Positions 14,243 through 22,735 are shown, counted from the first letter of the stretch. The stretch is 26,619 nt of DNA from CAYFMP01 sp964344215 (GCA_964344215.1 CAYFMP010000056.1:1-26619), one strand, 5' to 3'. The notes: generated by a model from the letters alone, not told the origin. A program made the numbers and translations.

Positions 14243-15619
14243 GGGCGGTTCCAATCCGCTCAACCGCAACTGCTCGACGAGATTGCTCTTGAGGCGCTCA
14301 AGGCCGTCGGCGTCTTCCGATTCGCAGCGCGCCACAAGGACGGCCTGCGTGTTCGACGCCCTAAGCAGCCACCATCCGTCGGCGGTTTCGACCCTAACGC
14401 CATCGAGTTCGTGGACGGTGATGCCGTCGACTCCTTGCAGCCGACCGCGCACTTCGTCGATGGCCTGGAACTTGCGGTCCTCGGTGCATTCGAACCTGAT
14501 TTCCGGCGTGTTGACCAGGGCCGGCAGCGAATCGCGGATGTCGGCCAGACTGTCTTGCGTAGCGCCGACGACCTCGAGCAGGCGGACGGCGGCGTAAAGC
14601 GCATCGTCGAAACCGTAGTAGCGGTGCTTGAAGAAGATGTGGGCGCTCATCTCGCCGGCCAGCGGCGCCCCGATCTCCGCCATCTTGCTCTTGATATGCG
14701 AATGGCCGGTGCGCCACATCAGCGGCTTGCCGCCGAGCCGCTCGATCTCGTCGAAGAACGCCCGGCTCGCCTTGACGTCGGCGATGATGGTGGCGCCCGG
14801 CTCGTCGGCCAGGACGCCACGGGCGAGGATGGCGAGGAGTTGGTCGCCCCACAGGACCCGGCCTTTCGAATCGACGACGCCGATGCGGTCGCCGTCGCCG
14901 TCGAAGGCGAAGCCGAGGTCGCAGCCCTCGTCCACCACCGCGTGTTTCAGTTGTTCGAGGTTGGCTTCCACGGTCGGGTCGGGGTGATGAGCCGGGAACG
15001 TGCCGTCGATATCGGCGTTGAGGAGAATGTGTCGGCCGGGCAGGCTCGCGGTCAGCTTGCTGACGGCGTTGCCGGCGGCCCCGTTGCCGGAATCCCAGGC
15101 GACGCTGAGCGATTTCGGCGAAGAGAAATCGCGGGTCAGTCGGGCGACGTAGTCGCCGAACACTTCCCTGTGCTCGGCCCGCCCCTCGCCTTCGGCGAAA
15201 TCGCCGGCCGCGGCCAGGGCGCCCAGGTCCTGGATTTCCTGGCCGAAGAAGGCGGCGCCCTGCATCGTCATCTTGATGCCGTTGTAGTCCGGCGGGTTGT
15301 GCGATCCGGTGATCATCAAACCGCCGTCGGCGCCGAAATGATGAGTTGCGAAGTAGAGCATCGGACTCGGTCCCAGCCCGACCCGGTAGGCGGTCAGGCC
15401 GCACGCTACCAACCCATCGACCACGGCCGTTTCCAGCTCAGGCGAGCTCAAACGCCCGTCGTAGCCGACGGCGACGGTCTGCCCGCCGCGGCGTTTGAGG
15501 ATGGTGCCGAAGGCGCGGCCGATGGCTTCCATGTCGGCCGGATTCAGGGTGTCGCCGACGATGCCGCGGATATCGTATTCGCGAAGGATGGTCGGTTCGA
15601 GGGTATGGCCTTGACCCAC
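14234..15619 (-). CDS. Phosphomannomutase/phosphoglucomutase (alpha-D-phosphohexomutase)
   Basis: The enzyme interconverts hexose 6-phosphate and 1-phosphate, supplying mannose-1-P and glucose-1-P for sugar nucleotides. From the GTG at 15619 the protein has 461 residues. It carries all four family loops: phosphoserine loop TGSHNPP with S106, metal loop DGDGDR (240-245), sugar-recognition GEMSAH (322-327) and phosphate-binding RASNTQ (420-425). The opening ILREYDIRGI is typical of the AlgC/ManB-type group. A GGAG element sits 8 bases before this GTG. An upstream GTG at 15628 overlaps the ugd stop as GTGA and would add three residues, so coupling to ugd is likely either way. It is the last gene of the galU-ugd-pgm unit. 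Which hexose it prefers cannot be told from sequence. Confidence 0.93.
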   Translation of the reverse strand: MGQGHTLEPTILREYDIRGIVGDTLNPADMEAIGRAFGTILKRRGGQTVAVGYDGRLSSPELETAVVDGLVACGLTAYRVGLGPSPMLYFATHHFGADGGLMITGSHNPPDYNGIKMTMQGAAFFGQEIQDLGALAAAGDFAEGEGRAEHREVFGDYVARLTRDFSSPKSLSVAWDSGNGAAGNAVSKLTASLPGRHILLNADIDGTFPAHHPDPTVEANLEQLKHAVVDEGCDLGFAFDGDGDRIGVVDSKGRVLWGDQLLAILARGVLADEPGATIIADVKASRAFFDEIERLGGKPLMWRTGHSHIKSKMAEIGAPLAGEMSAHIFFKHRYYGFDDALYAAVRLLEVVGATQDSLADIRDSLPALVNTPEIRFECTEDRKFQAIDEVRGRLQGVDGITVHELDGVRVETADGWWLLRASNTQAVLVARCESEDADGLERLKSNLVEQLRLSGLEPPAL

Positions 15620-15624
15620 GGCGA

Positions 15625-16936
15625 TCACTCCGGCGGCAATGTCGCCCGGCCGACGCAGACGTATTGGAAGCCGGCCTCGGCCATCTCGTCGGGTTCGTAG
15701 ATATTGNNNNNNNNNNGGGGCCTTGAGCAGCGACTTGGCGCGGCCCAGATCGAGCGCCCGGAACTCGTTCCATTCGGTGACGATGGCGACGGCGTCGGCA
15801 TCCGTCATGGCCTCATACGCGTTGTCGCACCACTCGACCCCGTTCATCAGCGTCTTCGCCTCCTCCATGCCTTCCGGATCGTAGGCGCGGACCGTGGCGC
15901 CGCTTTCCTGCAACGCCGCCACCACATCGAGGCTCGGCGCGTCGCGCATGTCGTCGGTATTGGGTTTGAAGGTGAGACCGAGGACGGCGACGGTCTTGCC
16001 GTCGACCGATCCGTCGCAGGCTTCGATGATCTTGCCGGCCATGCGTTTCTTGCGCGCATCGTTGATGGCGACCACCGTCTCGATGATCTTCAGCGGATGG
16101 CCGGCCTGTTCGGCGGTGCGGACCAGGGCCAGGGTATCCTTCGGGAAGCACGACCCGCCGTAGCCCGGCCCGGCGTGCAGGAACTTGGCGCCGATCCGCC
16201 CGTCCAGTCCGATTCCCTTGGCAACGTCCTGAACGTCGGCGTCGAGAAGCTCGCACAGATCGGCCATCTCGTTGATGAAGGTGATTTTGGTGGCAAGAAA
16301 GGTATTGGCGGCATATTTGATCAGTTCCGCCGTCGGCCGGGTGGTGAACAGCATCGGCGTCTCGTTGAGATAGAGTGGCCGGTACAAATGCCGCATGACC
16401 TCGCGGGCGCGTTCGCTTTGGGTGCCGATGACGATGCGGTCGGGACGCATGAAATCCTCGATGGCCGAGCCCTCGCGCAGGAATTCCGGATTGGAGACGA
16501 CGTCGAAATCGGCGTCGGGGCGGACTTCGCGGATGATCCGCTCGACCTCGCGGCCGGTGCCGACCGGCACCGTCGACTTGGTGACGATCACCGTGTAGCC
16601 GTTCAGCGCGCCAGCGATTTCCTCGGCCGCCGCGTAGACGTAGGAGAGGTCGGCATGGCCGTCGCCTCGGCGGCTCGGCGTACCGACCGCGATAAAGACG
16701 GCGTCGGCGTCCTCGATCGCTCCGGTCAAGTCGGTGGTGAACGACAGACGGCCGCTTTCGGTGTTGCTGGCGACCAGGTCTTCGAGGCCGGGCTCGTAGA
16801 TCGGCATCTTGCCTTGCCGCAGGATGTCGATCTTGGCTGCGTCCCTGTCGACGCAGACGACCTCGACCCCGAACTCGGAAAAACAGGTTCCCGAGACCAA
16901 GCCGACGTATCCGGTGCCGATCATTGCCACGCGCAT
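15625..16936 (-). CDS. ugd: UDP-glucose 6-dehydrogenase, interrupted by an assembly gap
   Basis: Ugd oxidises UDP-glucose to UDP-glucuronate with two NAD+, for acidic polysaccharides. The N-terminal Rossmann motif is GTGYVGL (7-13). The central helix has ELIKYAANTF with K207 and N211, and the catalytic cysteine C263 lies in GPGYGGSCFPKD. The frame is intact to LLKA (residue 406), then meets ten Ns at 15707-15716. Beyond the gap the sequence continues in a different frame as NIYEPDEMAEAGFQYVCVGR and ends at TGA (15625-15627), exactly the expected C-terminus. The family motif KAPVMVDLRNIY implies that about 18 bases are really missing rather than 10, so the frameshift is an artefact. The expected length is about 439 residues. 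The gene lies 33 bases after galU and overlaps or abuts the mutase gene. The start at 16936 has a GAAGGAAG site upstream. Confidence 0.93.
15707..15716. other. Assembly gap (ten Ns) inside ugd
   Basis: Ten consecutive Ns interrupt ugd near its 3' end. Sequence on both sides codes for ugd but in incompatible frames for a 10-base gap, so the length is a placeholder. Through it, ugd and the mutase gene appear as one false 900-codon open frame. Confidence 0.97.
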
Positions 16937-16969
16937 GTTCTTAATCTTCCTTCTACAAGAAAACGCCGC

Positions 16970-17839
16970 TCAGTCGAGGGATTTCAGGATTTCGCGAATA
17001 TCTCCGCCGAGATCGTCCCTGGCCCCGGCGAAAGCGACGTTGGCGGCGACGAAGCCGAGCTTGCTGCCGCAATCGAAACGCCGGCCGGCGAATCTGAAGC
17101 CGTGGAACGGGATATCGCCCAAGGTCTTGGCGATGGCGTCGGTCAGTTGGATCTCGCCGCCGGCGCCGCGCTCGTGGCCGTCCAATTGATCCATGACGTC
17201 GGGCTGCAGGATATAGCGTCCGATGATGGACAACGTCGAAGGCACCTCTTCCGGGTCGGGCTTCTCGATCAGGCCGCGGGCGCGGGCCAGGCGCCCGTCG
17301 TCCTCGACGACGTCGAGAATCCCATAGCGGTTGGTGCGCTCGCGCGGCACGTCCTCGACCGCCGCCAGGTTGCCGCCGGCTTCTTGGTAGGCCGCCATCA
17401 TCTGCGCGAGGCAACCCGGCTCGGCCTGCACCAGGTCGTCCGGCAGAACGACCGCAAAAGGCTCGCCGTCGACATGCTCCCGGGCGCACCAGACGGCGTG
17501 ACCGAGACCCAACGGTTCGGTCTGTGGCGTTCGGACGACGCGTTCCGGGTCGGGCATGGCTTCGGTGATAGCCGCCAGTTCGGCCTGTTTGCCGCGTTCG
17601 ACAAGCACCGATTCGAGGTCGGCGGCGCGGCTGAAATGATCGACGATCAGGCTGTGGCCGGGCGCGGTGACCAGGATCAACTGCTCGATGCCGGCGGCCA
17701 GGGCCTCTTCGATCGCATACTGGATCAGCGGCTTGTCGACGATCGGCAGCATTTCCTTCGGCAGCACCTTAGTGGCGGGCAGGAAACGGGTGCCGAGGCC
17801 GGCGACGGGGAACACGGCCTTTCTGACGGGTCTCTTCAT
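16970..17839 (-). CDS. galU: UTP--glucose-1-phosphate uridylyltransferase
   Basis: GalU makes UDP-glucose from UTP and glucose-1-phosphate. The 289-residue protein has the nucleotide-binding signature PVAGLGTRFLPATKVLPKEMLPIVDKPLIQYAIEEA near its N-terminus in full (split here as GLGTRFLPATK, then PKEMLPIVDKP). It also has the UTP/sugar region EPLGLGHAVWCA, LPDDL, ERTNRYGILD, GLIEKPDPEEVPS, and the C-terminal GGEIQLTDAI and GRRFDCGSKLGF. Length and order match bacterial GalU. It is the first gene of a galU-ugd-pgm operon: its product is the substrate of Ugd, and the mutase provides its glucose-1-P. Together they supply UDP-glucose and UDP-glucuronate for exopolysaccharide or lipopolysaccharide. 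The start at 17839 has a GAGAG element upstream. Confidence 0.97.
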   Translation of the reverse strand: MKRPVRKAVFPVAGLGTRFLPATKVLPKEMLPIVDKPLIQYAIEEALAAGIEQLILVTAPGHSLIVDHFSRAADLESVLVERGKQAELAAITEAMPDPERVVRTPQTEPLGLGHAVWCAREHVDGEPFAVVLPDDLVQAEPGCLAQMMAAYQEAGGNLAAVEDVPRERTNRYGILDVVEDDGRLARARGLIEKPDPEEVPSTLSIIGRYILQPDVMDQLDGHERGAGGEIQLTDAIAKTLGDIPFHGFRFAGRRFDCGSKLGFVAANVAFAGARDDLGGDIREILKSLD

Positions 17840-17864
17840 GAAGGTCTCTCAAGAGAATTCCGGG

Positions 17865-17883
17865 GCCCGGCGCAGCGCCGGGC
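17865..17883. repeat. GC-rich inverted repeat between galU and the DOPA-dioxygenase-family gene
   Basis: GCCCGGCGC (17865-17873) and its complement (17875-17883) form a near-perfect palindrome. On the plus strand it is followed by GCGGCC and a run of five T (17890s). That resembles a plus-strand terminator, but no plus-strand gene ends here. On the minus strand, the direction of the genes, the tail is not T-rich. It may attenuate read-through into galU. Confidence 0.35.
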
Positions 17884-17947
17884 GCGGCCTTTTTGCCACA
17901 GCCGCCGGCCTGCCGCAACCGCGTCTTGCCGGGCGCCGCGGGGACCG

Positions 17948-18307
17948 TCAGGCCGAGGTGCTGCCGGCTTCCAGAAAGCCGATGTCGAGCTCGAGCTTGC
18001 GGCCGAGCCACAGCGGACGGTCGCGGTGATCGGCGACATCATCGCCGGTGTTGGGGTGGACCAGAATGCTCAATCCGTCGCGATTCAGCATCAGCCACGG
18101 AACGATCCTGTCGAACTGGTCCGGCGCGAACGAGACCTGATACATGGGCTCCGGGTGCGGCCCGACCGGCCGGTCGCGCCACCGACCGAGCTCGACCTCG
18201 AACAACTCGTCCAATTGCTCGCGCAAGTCGGCCGCGCGCTCGCGGCTGTCTTCGTCGGGGTAATAGACGTGGGCGTGGAAGTGGGTGATGGCGCTGGGAT
18301 CGATCAT
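17948..18307 (-). CDS. DOPA 4,5-dioxygenase family protein
   Basis: This 119-residue protein is a member of the small single-domain family (PF08883) named after fungal DOPA 4,5-dioxygenase, which cleaves extradiol catechols. Candidate metal ligands are visible: H9, H11 and H13 in HFHAHVYY, H51 in GPHPEPMYQ, and H84 in ILVHPNTGDD, with H94 following. The fold-typical YQVSFAPDQFDRIVPWL and LNRDGLSILVHP are present, and the length is standard. Bacterial members are widespread but their natural substrate is generally unknown. The start codon overlaps the stop of the J-domain gene as ATGA (18304-18307), so the two are translationally coupled. It is the last gene of the minus-strand run that begins at 22735. 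Confidence 0.88.
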   Translation of the reverse strand: MIDPSAITHFHAHVYYPDEDSRERAADLREQLDELFEVELGRWRDRPVGPHPEPMYQVSFAPDQFDRIVPWLMLNRDGLSILVHPNTGDDVADHRDRPLWLGRKLELDIGFLEAGSTSA

Positions 18308-19029
18308 CCGAGGAGCACGTCCTTGGCCTGGTTGATCTTGGCCGCCAGATAGGTAGAGCCGCCGTGATCGGGGTGCAGCCCGGCGATCAGCCGCCGATGC
18401 GCCTCCTTGATATCGTCGGCGCTGGCGCCCTCTTCGAGCCCCAGCACCTCGAAGGCCTCGGCCCGGCTCATGACGGCGGTTTCGGCGCCGCCGCCCTGCC
18501 CGGCCCCGGCCTCGGCCCGCTCACGCCAGCCCGGCTGGGTGCGCTCCAGGAAGGCTTCGAGGATTTGCGCCGACTGGTTGTCCTCCCCCCAGCAGGTCTT
18601 GAGAAGGTCGATCAGCTCGCCCTCCGTCATCTCCTCGACGCGGCGGCCGGCATAGGCGCCTTCCCTGACCTCGCCCTGCATGGCGCCGCTGTCGTGGTCG
18701 AGGGACATGCGCAAGTACCGGGTCTCGACCTCCGAGGTCTCGCCGGCCTTGCCGCCACCGCCGCCGGCCTGCGCCATGCGCGAGAAATTCTTGGCCATGC
18801 GGGCAACGGCGCGGGCGCGGAAGAACCACGGCAGCAGGGCCGGCAGGGCGAACATCGCCCAGGCGAGCCGGCCGGTGACCAGGAAGAACAGGGCGACGGC
18901 GGCGATGACGCCGATCAGCGTCCATTTGAGGACTTTGATCAGGCTCTTCGGGTCGGCCGTCGAATACCAGCGTCCGGCCAGAAGCAAGCCCGCCAGCAGC
19001 GCGATGCCGAGGATGAAGTACGGAAACAC
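18304..19029 (-). CDS. Membrane-anchored J-domain protein (DnaJ-like)
   Basis: The 241-residue protein has an N-terminal hydrophobic helix (about 3-19), a second (about 35-52) and a third short one (about 56-70), followed by a basic stretch and a Gly-rich linker. Residues about 100-165 carry a conserved YLRMSLDHDSGAMQGEVREG block and a segment MTEGELIDLLKTCWGEDNQSAQILEAFLER. The C-terminus (about 190-241) is a compact J-domain with HPD at 219-221 and the sequence AHRRLIAGLHPDHGGSTYLAAKINQAKDVLL, here given in parts, closely resembling Pam18/Tim14 J-domains. It should stimulate DnaK ATPase at the membrane. It lies 6 bases after the VWA-like gene and overlaps the next gene by four bases. The partner substrate is unknown. 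Confidence 0.9.
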   Translation of the reverse strand: MFPYFILGIALLAGLLLAGRWYSTADPKSLIKVLKWTLIGVIAAVALFFLVTGRLAWAMFALPALLPWFFRARAVARMAKNFSRMAQAGGGGGKAGETSEVETRYLRMSLDHDSGAMQGEVREGAYAGRRVEEMTEGELIDLLKTCWGEDNQSAQILEAFLERTQPGWRERAEAGAGQGGGAETAVMSRAEAFEVLGLEEGASADDIKEAHRRLIAGLHPDHGGSTYLAAKINQAKDVLLG

Positions 19030-19035
19030 CTTGGT

Positions 19036-19752
19036 CTAACGTCCCTTGATCTGATGGGCAATGCGCAGCACCTCGCCGCCGCGCTTCGACGCCATGTCCT
19101 CGAGCGCCTTGCGCCCGCCCGCCGCGTAGACGGCGACCGCGCTCAACAGGTCCTTGAGGACGCGGGCCGACGTCGAGTCGAACTGGCAGTAGGCGCCGTT
19201 GGTCAGCTTCGCCACTTCCTTGAAGGCGAAAGCGGCCAACGGGTTGTCGCCCTCGTGGAACATGAAAGCCGGCACACCCAGCAACCCGAGCTCGCCGGCC
19301 TTGTGGCCGAGTTGGTCGATGTCCTCCTCGACGCTGTCGCCGACGAAAACCAGGGCGTCGATCTTCTGCGTCCGCGTCTCGTTGCGGGCATGTGCCAGGA
19401 CCTTGCCGATCTGGGTTTCGCCGGCGGCGCAGCGGACCGACGTCATCAGGCGCAACAGCTCGCGTTCCTGGTCGGTCCACTGGCTGACCTTGAACTCGCC
19501 GAACCCCCGATAGAAGGCGAGTTGAATATCGATGCCGCCGAGCGCCGCCGTCTCGCGGAACATTTCGCCCTGAATCTGCGCCGCCGTGTCCCAGGTCGGC
19601 TCCCGGCTGGCGGTCGCGTCCATGGCGAACAGCAGCCGTCCGCGGCGCCCGGACGGTTTGGCGGCGGGCGTCGTCGCCACCTTGTCGAGGAACGCCTCGA
19701 CACTGGCCGGCGCCGTCTGTTCGCTCGGAAGCTTGTCTTTCTTTTTCGCCAT
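19036..19752 (-). CDS. VWA-domain-like protein
   Basis: The 238-residue cytosolic protein starts with MAKKKDK at 19752, preceded by a GAGGA ribosome site. A von Willebrand factor A-like fold is suggested by the first strand and metal site RLLFAMDATAS (D45, T47, S49, a DxTxS variant of DxSxS). A later T/D position lies in the segment DALVFVGDSVEEDIDQLG, with strands such as VPAFMFHEG. The C-terminal part has ALEDMASKRGGEVLRIAHQIKG. The substituted metal motif means ion binding is uncertain. It stands between mipZ (85 bases) and the J-domain gene (6 bases). Its partner is not known; VWA domains usually mediate protein-protein contacts. Confidence 0.83.
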   Translation of the reverse strand: MAKKKDKLPSEQTAPASVEAFLDKVATTPAAKPSGRRGRLLFAMDATASREPTWDTAAQIQGEMFRETAALGGIDIQLAFYRGFGEFKVSQWTDQERELLRLMTSVRCAAGETQIGKVLAHARNETRTQKIDALVFVGDSVEEDIDQLGHKAGELGLLGVPAFMFHEGDNPLAAFAFKEVAKLTNGAYCQFDSTSARVLKDLLSAVAVYAAGGRKALEDMASKRGGEVLRIAHQIKGR

Positions 19753-19837
19753 GGTCGATCCTCGCCGGAAGCGCCGGGCTCCTTGCAAAGCTTACCGCGT
19801 GCGCGCCGGGCCGCCAATGACGAGGGCCGGCAGCCCG

Positions 19838-20680
19838 CTATTCGGGCGGCGGCAGGCCGATGGCGTTGACCAGGGTCTGGACCTCGGCGCGGGCGGCCAG
19901 GTGCGAATGGCTCAAGGCCTGCGGACCGGCGGCGTCCTTCAGGTCCATGATGGTGAGACCGGCCAGGAACAGCTCGCGGAAGATGACCCGTTCACCGAAC
20001 CCCGGGATCAGCCGGAACCTGATGCGGTCCGACAGGTCCTTGAGCAGGTCGTCCATGTCGCGCTTGTTATAGGCGTCCAAGCTGCTCAGCCGGTTGCGCA
20101 TGACGATCCAGTCGATGGAGCCGCCGTCGCGCTCGGCCCGCACCTTTTTCTGGTCCCATACCATCTCGGCGTAATGGCTCGGCCCCATGATGGCCTTGCG
20201 GCGGCCGTCGACGTGGGCCAGCACGTCGAGATCGACGAAGCTGTCGTTGATCGGCGTGATCAGCGTATCGGCGTAGGAATGGGCCAGCTTGGAAGCGCGG
20301 CCGGCGGCGCCCGGGGTGTCGACGACGACGACGTCGTGGTTGATGTAGGCGCCCTCGATCAACAGCCGCAACCGCTCGGTCTCGGCCTCGTGCTCGCTTC
20401 TGCCGGCGTCCTCATCGGCCAGTTCGATGCGGTAGTGGTCGGGCATCTTGACGTCGTTGCCGCTGGCGTTGATGAAGGTCTGGCGGTTGGCGATGTAGCG
20501 GCTCAACGTGCCCTGCCGGGAATCGACGTCGATGCTGGCCACCGAGCGGCCTTGTTGAAGGACGCCGACGATGACGTGCATGGCGGTGGTCGATTTGCCG
20601 CTGCCGCCTTTTTCGTTGCCGACGACGACGACGTGGGCCTGCTTCGGCGCGGTCTCGGTCTTTCTCCGCAAGCCGAGCAT
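19838..20680 (-). CDS. mipZ: Division-plane positioning ATPase MipZ
   Basis: MipZ is a ParA-like P-loop ATPase that binds ParB at the poles and inhibits FtsZ polymerisation, so the Z-ring forms at midcell. The 280-residue protein has the deviant Walker A GNEKGGSGKSTT with signature lysine K24, then SIDVDSRQGTLSRY and the Walker B-like HDVVVVDTPGAAG. It also has the family-specific segments TLITPINDSFVDLDVLAHVD and VWDQKKVRAERDGGSIDWIVMRNRLSS. Length is standard for alphaproteobacterial MipZ. Its ATG abuts the TAG of the molybdopterin oxidoreductase with no spacing, so it depends on upstream transcription, or on a promoter inside that gene. parA and parB are not in the window. Presence of mipZ is strong evidence for an alphaproteobacterium. 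Confidence 0.96.
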   Translation of the reverse strand: MLGLRRKTETAPKQAHVVVVGNEKGGSGKSTTAMHVIVGVLQQGRSVASIDVDSRQGTLSRYIANRQTFINASGNDVKMPDHYRIELADEDAGRSEHEAETERLRLLIEGAYINHDVVVVDTPGAAGRASKLAHSYADTLITPINDSFVDLDVLAHVDGRRKAIMGPSHYAEMVWDQKKVRAERDGGSIDWIVMRNRLSSLDAYNKRDMDDLLKDLSDRIRFRLIPGFGERVIFRELFLAGLTIMDLKDAAGPQALSHSHLAARAEVQTLVNAIGLPPPE

Positions 20681-22735
20681 CTAGGCCGCCTCCAGCCACA
20701 CGGCAGTATCGTGGAAGACGGCGCCGCCGGCCGGCCGGCCGCGCTCGGCGCTGGTCAGGGCGTTGATGCCGACGCCGTCCTCGAAGGCGGCGTTGGGCCA
20801 GATGCCCTCGACGACGACGACGTCCGGTTGCAGCCCGTCGAACGGCCGGACGTGGACGACGACGCTGGCCAGCCTGTTGCCGAGACGGACCCGGTCGCCC
20901 TCCGCGACGCCGAGATTCTCACAGACCTCGGGATGAAGCAGCGCCGTCGGCCGACCCTCCTTGGCGACCGACGACGGCATCTCGGTGAAGGTCGAATTGA
21001 GAAAGCGCCGGGCCGGCGGCGCCACCAAGCGGAACGGATGCTCGGGGTCGGCCTGGTCGATCACCGCCATATGGTCCGGCAGAGTCGGCATGTCCTCGTG
21101 CCCGGCGCCGAGCGCCGCCCAGTCGGGCGCGAAACGGAAGCGGCCGTCGGGATGCCTGAAACCGTCCAGGAAATGCATTTCCTCGAAACTCCTGGCGCAA
21201 TCGATCCAGCGCCCATCGGCCGCTTCGTCGGCACCCGGCAGGCCGCTGGCGCGAAGCGTGTGGTCGATCAGCTCCCAGGCCGACAACCCGAAGCCCGGGT
21301 GATCGGCGCCCAGCCGCCGGGCCAGCTCGCAGATGACGTCATGGTTGGAGCGGCACTCGGCCGGCGGTTCGATGACCGGGCGGACCACCTGCAGATAGAC
21401 GTGGCCGCCGCCGCGATAGATGTCCTCGTGCTCCAGGAACATGGTGGCCGGCAGCACGATATCGGCGTATCTCGCCGTACCGGTCATGAACTGCTCATGG
21501 ACGCAGAGGAACAGGTCTTCGCGGGCGAGACCTTCCAGCACCGCCGTCGTCTCCGGGCAGACCTCGGCCGGATTGACGTTTTGAACCAACATCGCCGTCA
21601 CCGGCGGGCCGCCGAGCAGGCTTTCCGCCTCGCCGTTCAACACCCGGCCGATCCGCGACATGTCGAGTGCCCGGATGCCGTCGTCGCGCACGTCCAAGCC
21701 CTCGATCATGGTGACATCGAGGCCGTACATGCCGGTGTTGGAATGCATGGCGCCGCCGCCGCGGTGCCGCCAGGCGCCGGTGACGGCGGGCAGGCAACTC
21801 ACCGCATGGACGTTGACGGCGCCGTTGCGCGAGCGCGAAAAACCGTAGCCGACCCGGATGTAACTGCGTTCGGTGCGGCCGTAGAGCCGCGCGAAGTCGG
21901 CGATCTCGTCCTCGCCCAGGCCGGTGATGGCCGCCGCCCAGGCCGGGGTGCGCGTGCTCAGGTGTTGCTTGAGGCGCTCCGGCGCGTCGGTGTAGCGCGC
22001 CATGTATTCGTCATCGGCATAGCCTTCGGCGAACAGCACGTGCATGACGGCCGCCGCCAGCGCTCCGTCGGTGCCGGGCCTGGGTGCCAGGTGGATATCG
22101 GCGGCTTCGGCGCTCGGCGTCCGGTAGGGGTCGATGACGACCAGCTTGGCGCCCCTCTCCTTGCGGGCCCGGGTAATGTGGGTCATGACGTTGACCTGGG
22201 TCGAAACCGGGTTGCCGCCCCACACCACGATCAAGTCCGATTCCGCCATCTCGCGCGGGTCGGTCCCCCATAGAGCGCCGGTGCCGGCCTCCCAGCCGGT
22301 CCAGGCCAGCTTCGTGCAGATGGTCATGTCCTGGTTCGAATAGCGCATGGCATGGCGCAGCCGGTCGATGCCGTCGCGCTGCACGAGCCCCATGGTACCG
22401 GCGAAATAATACGGCCACACGGCTTCCGGCCCGTACTCGGCGGCAGCCGAGCGAAACCGCTCGGCAACCTCGTCCAAGGCCTCCTCCCACGAGACCGGAG
22501 CGAACTCGCCGCTGCCCTTGGCGCCGGTGCGCTTCAGCGGTTGGGTCAGGCGGTCCGGGTGGTGAACGCGCTCGGCGTAGCGCGCCACCTTGGCACAGAT
22601 GACGCCGGCCGTGTAGTCGTTGGCGGCGGCACCCCGCACACGGCCGATGGTGCGCTCATCCAGGCGCTCGACCTCGAGCGCACAGGTACTCGGACAATCG
22701 TGCGGGCAAGCGGATGGATGAAAGTCGCCGGTCAT
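20681..22735 (-). CDS. Molybdopterin-dependent oxidoreductase (formate dehydrogenase/DMSO reductase superfamily)
   Basis: The 684-residue protein has an N-terminal [4Fe-4S] site C10-x3-C14-x3-C18-x28-C47, followed by the bis-molybdopterin-binding domains. Visible family segments are PVSWEEALDEV, DLIVVWGGNPVSTQ, KLVVIDPYRTPSA, HLAPRPGTDGALAAA and the C-terminal VRLGNRLASVVVHVRP dinucleotide-binding region. C140 in DMTICTKLAW is positioned where the metal ligand usually sits, but I cannot assign it firmly. No Tat signal is present, so it is cytosolic, and no electron-transfer subunit is encoded next to it. The substrate is unknown; related stand-alone proteins are often annotated as anaerobic dehydrogenases or BisC-like. 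It heads the minus-strand run that continues into mipZ. Confidence 0.92.
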   Translation of the reverse strand: MTGDFHPSACPHDCPSTCALEVERLDERTIGRVRGAAANDYTAGVICAKVARYAERVHHPDRLTQPLKRTGAKGSGEFAPVSWEEALDEVAERFRSAAAEYGPEAVWPYYFAGTMGLVQRDGIDRLRHAMRYSNQDMTICTKLAWTGWEAGTGALWGTDPREMAESDLIVVWGGNPVSTQVNVMTHITRARKERGAKLVVIDPYRTPSAEAADIHLAPRPGTDGALAAAVMHVLFAEGYADDEYMARYTDAPERLKQHLSTRTPAWAAAITGLGEDEIADFARLYGRTERSYIRVGYGFSRSRNGAVNVHAVSCLPAVTGAWRHRGGGAMHSNTGMYGLDVTMIEGLDVRDDGIRALDMSRIGRVLNGEAESLLGGPPVTAMLVQNVNPAEVCPETTAVLEGLAREDLFLCVHEQFMTGTARYADIVLPATMFLEHEDIYRGGGHVYLQVVRPVIEPPAECRSNHDVICELARRLGADHPGFGLSAWELIDHTLRASGLPGADEAADGRWIDCARSFEEMHFLDGFRHPDGRFRFAPDWAALGAGHEDMPTLPDHMAVIDQADPEHPFRLVAPPARRFLNSTFTEMPSSVAKEGRPTALLHPEVCENLGVAEGDRVRLGNRLASVVVHVRPFDGLQPDVVVVEGIWPNAAFEDGVGINALTSAERGRPAGGAVFHDTAVWLEAA

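Noticed and set aside
14234..16936. A single 900-residue Ugd-phosphohexomutase fusion
   Set aside because: The fusion exists only because the ten-N gap has an arbitrary length; the real ugd C-terminus and stop are visible in another frame.
15704..18352. An 882-codon plus-strand open frame opposite ugd, galU and the DOPA-dioxygenase-family gene
   Set aside because: It is antisense to well-recognised genes, has no recognisable domains, runs across the N gap, and is the usual mirror frame of GC-rich coding DNA.
19586..22273. An 895-codon plus-strand open frame opposite mipZ and the molybdopterin oxidoreductase
   Set aside because: Low-complexity Asp/Gly/Arg/Ala-rich translation with no motifs, antisense to two certain genes.
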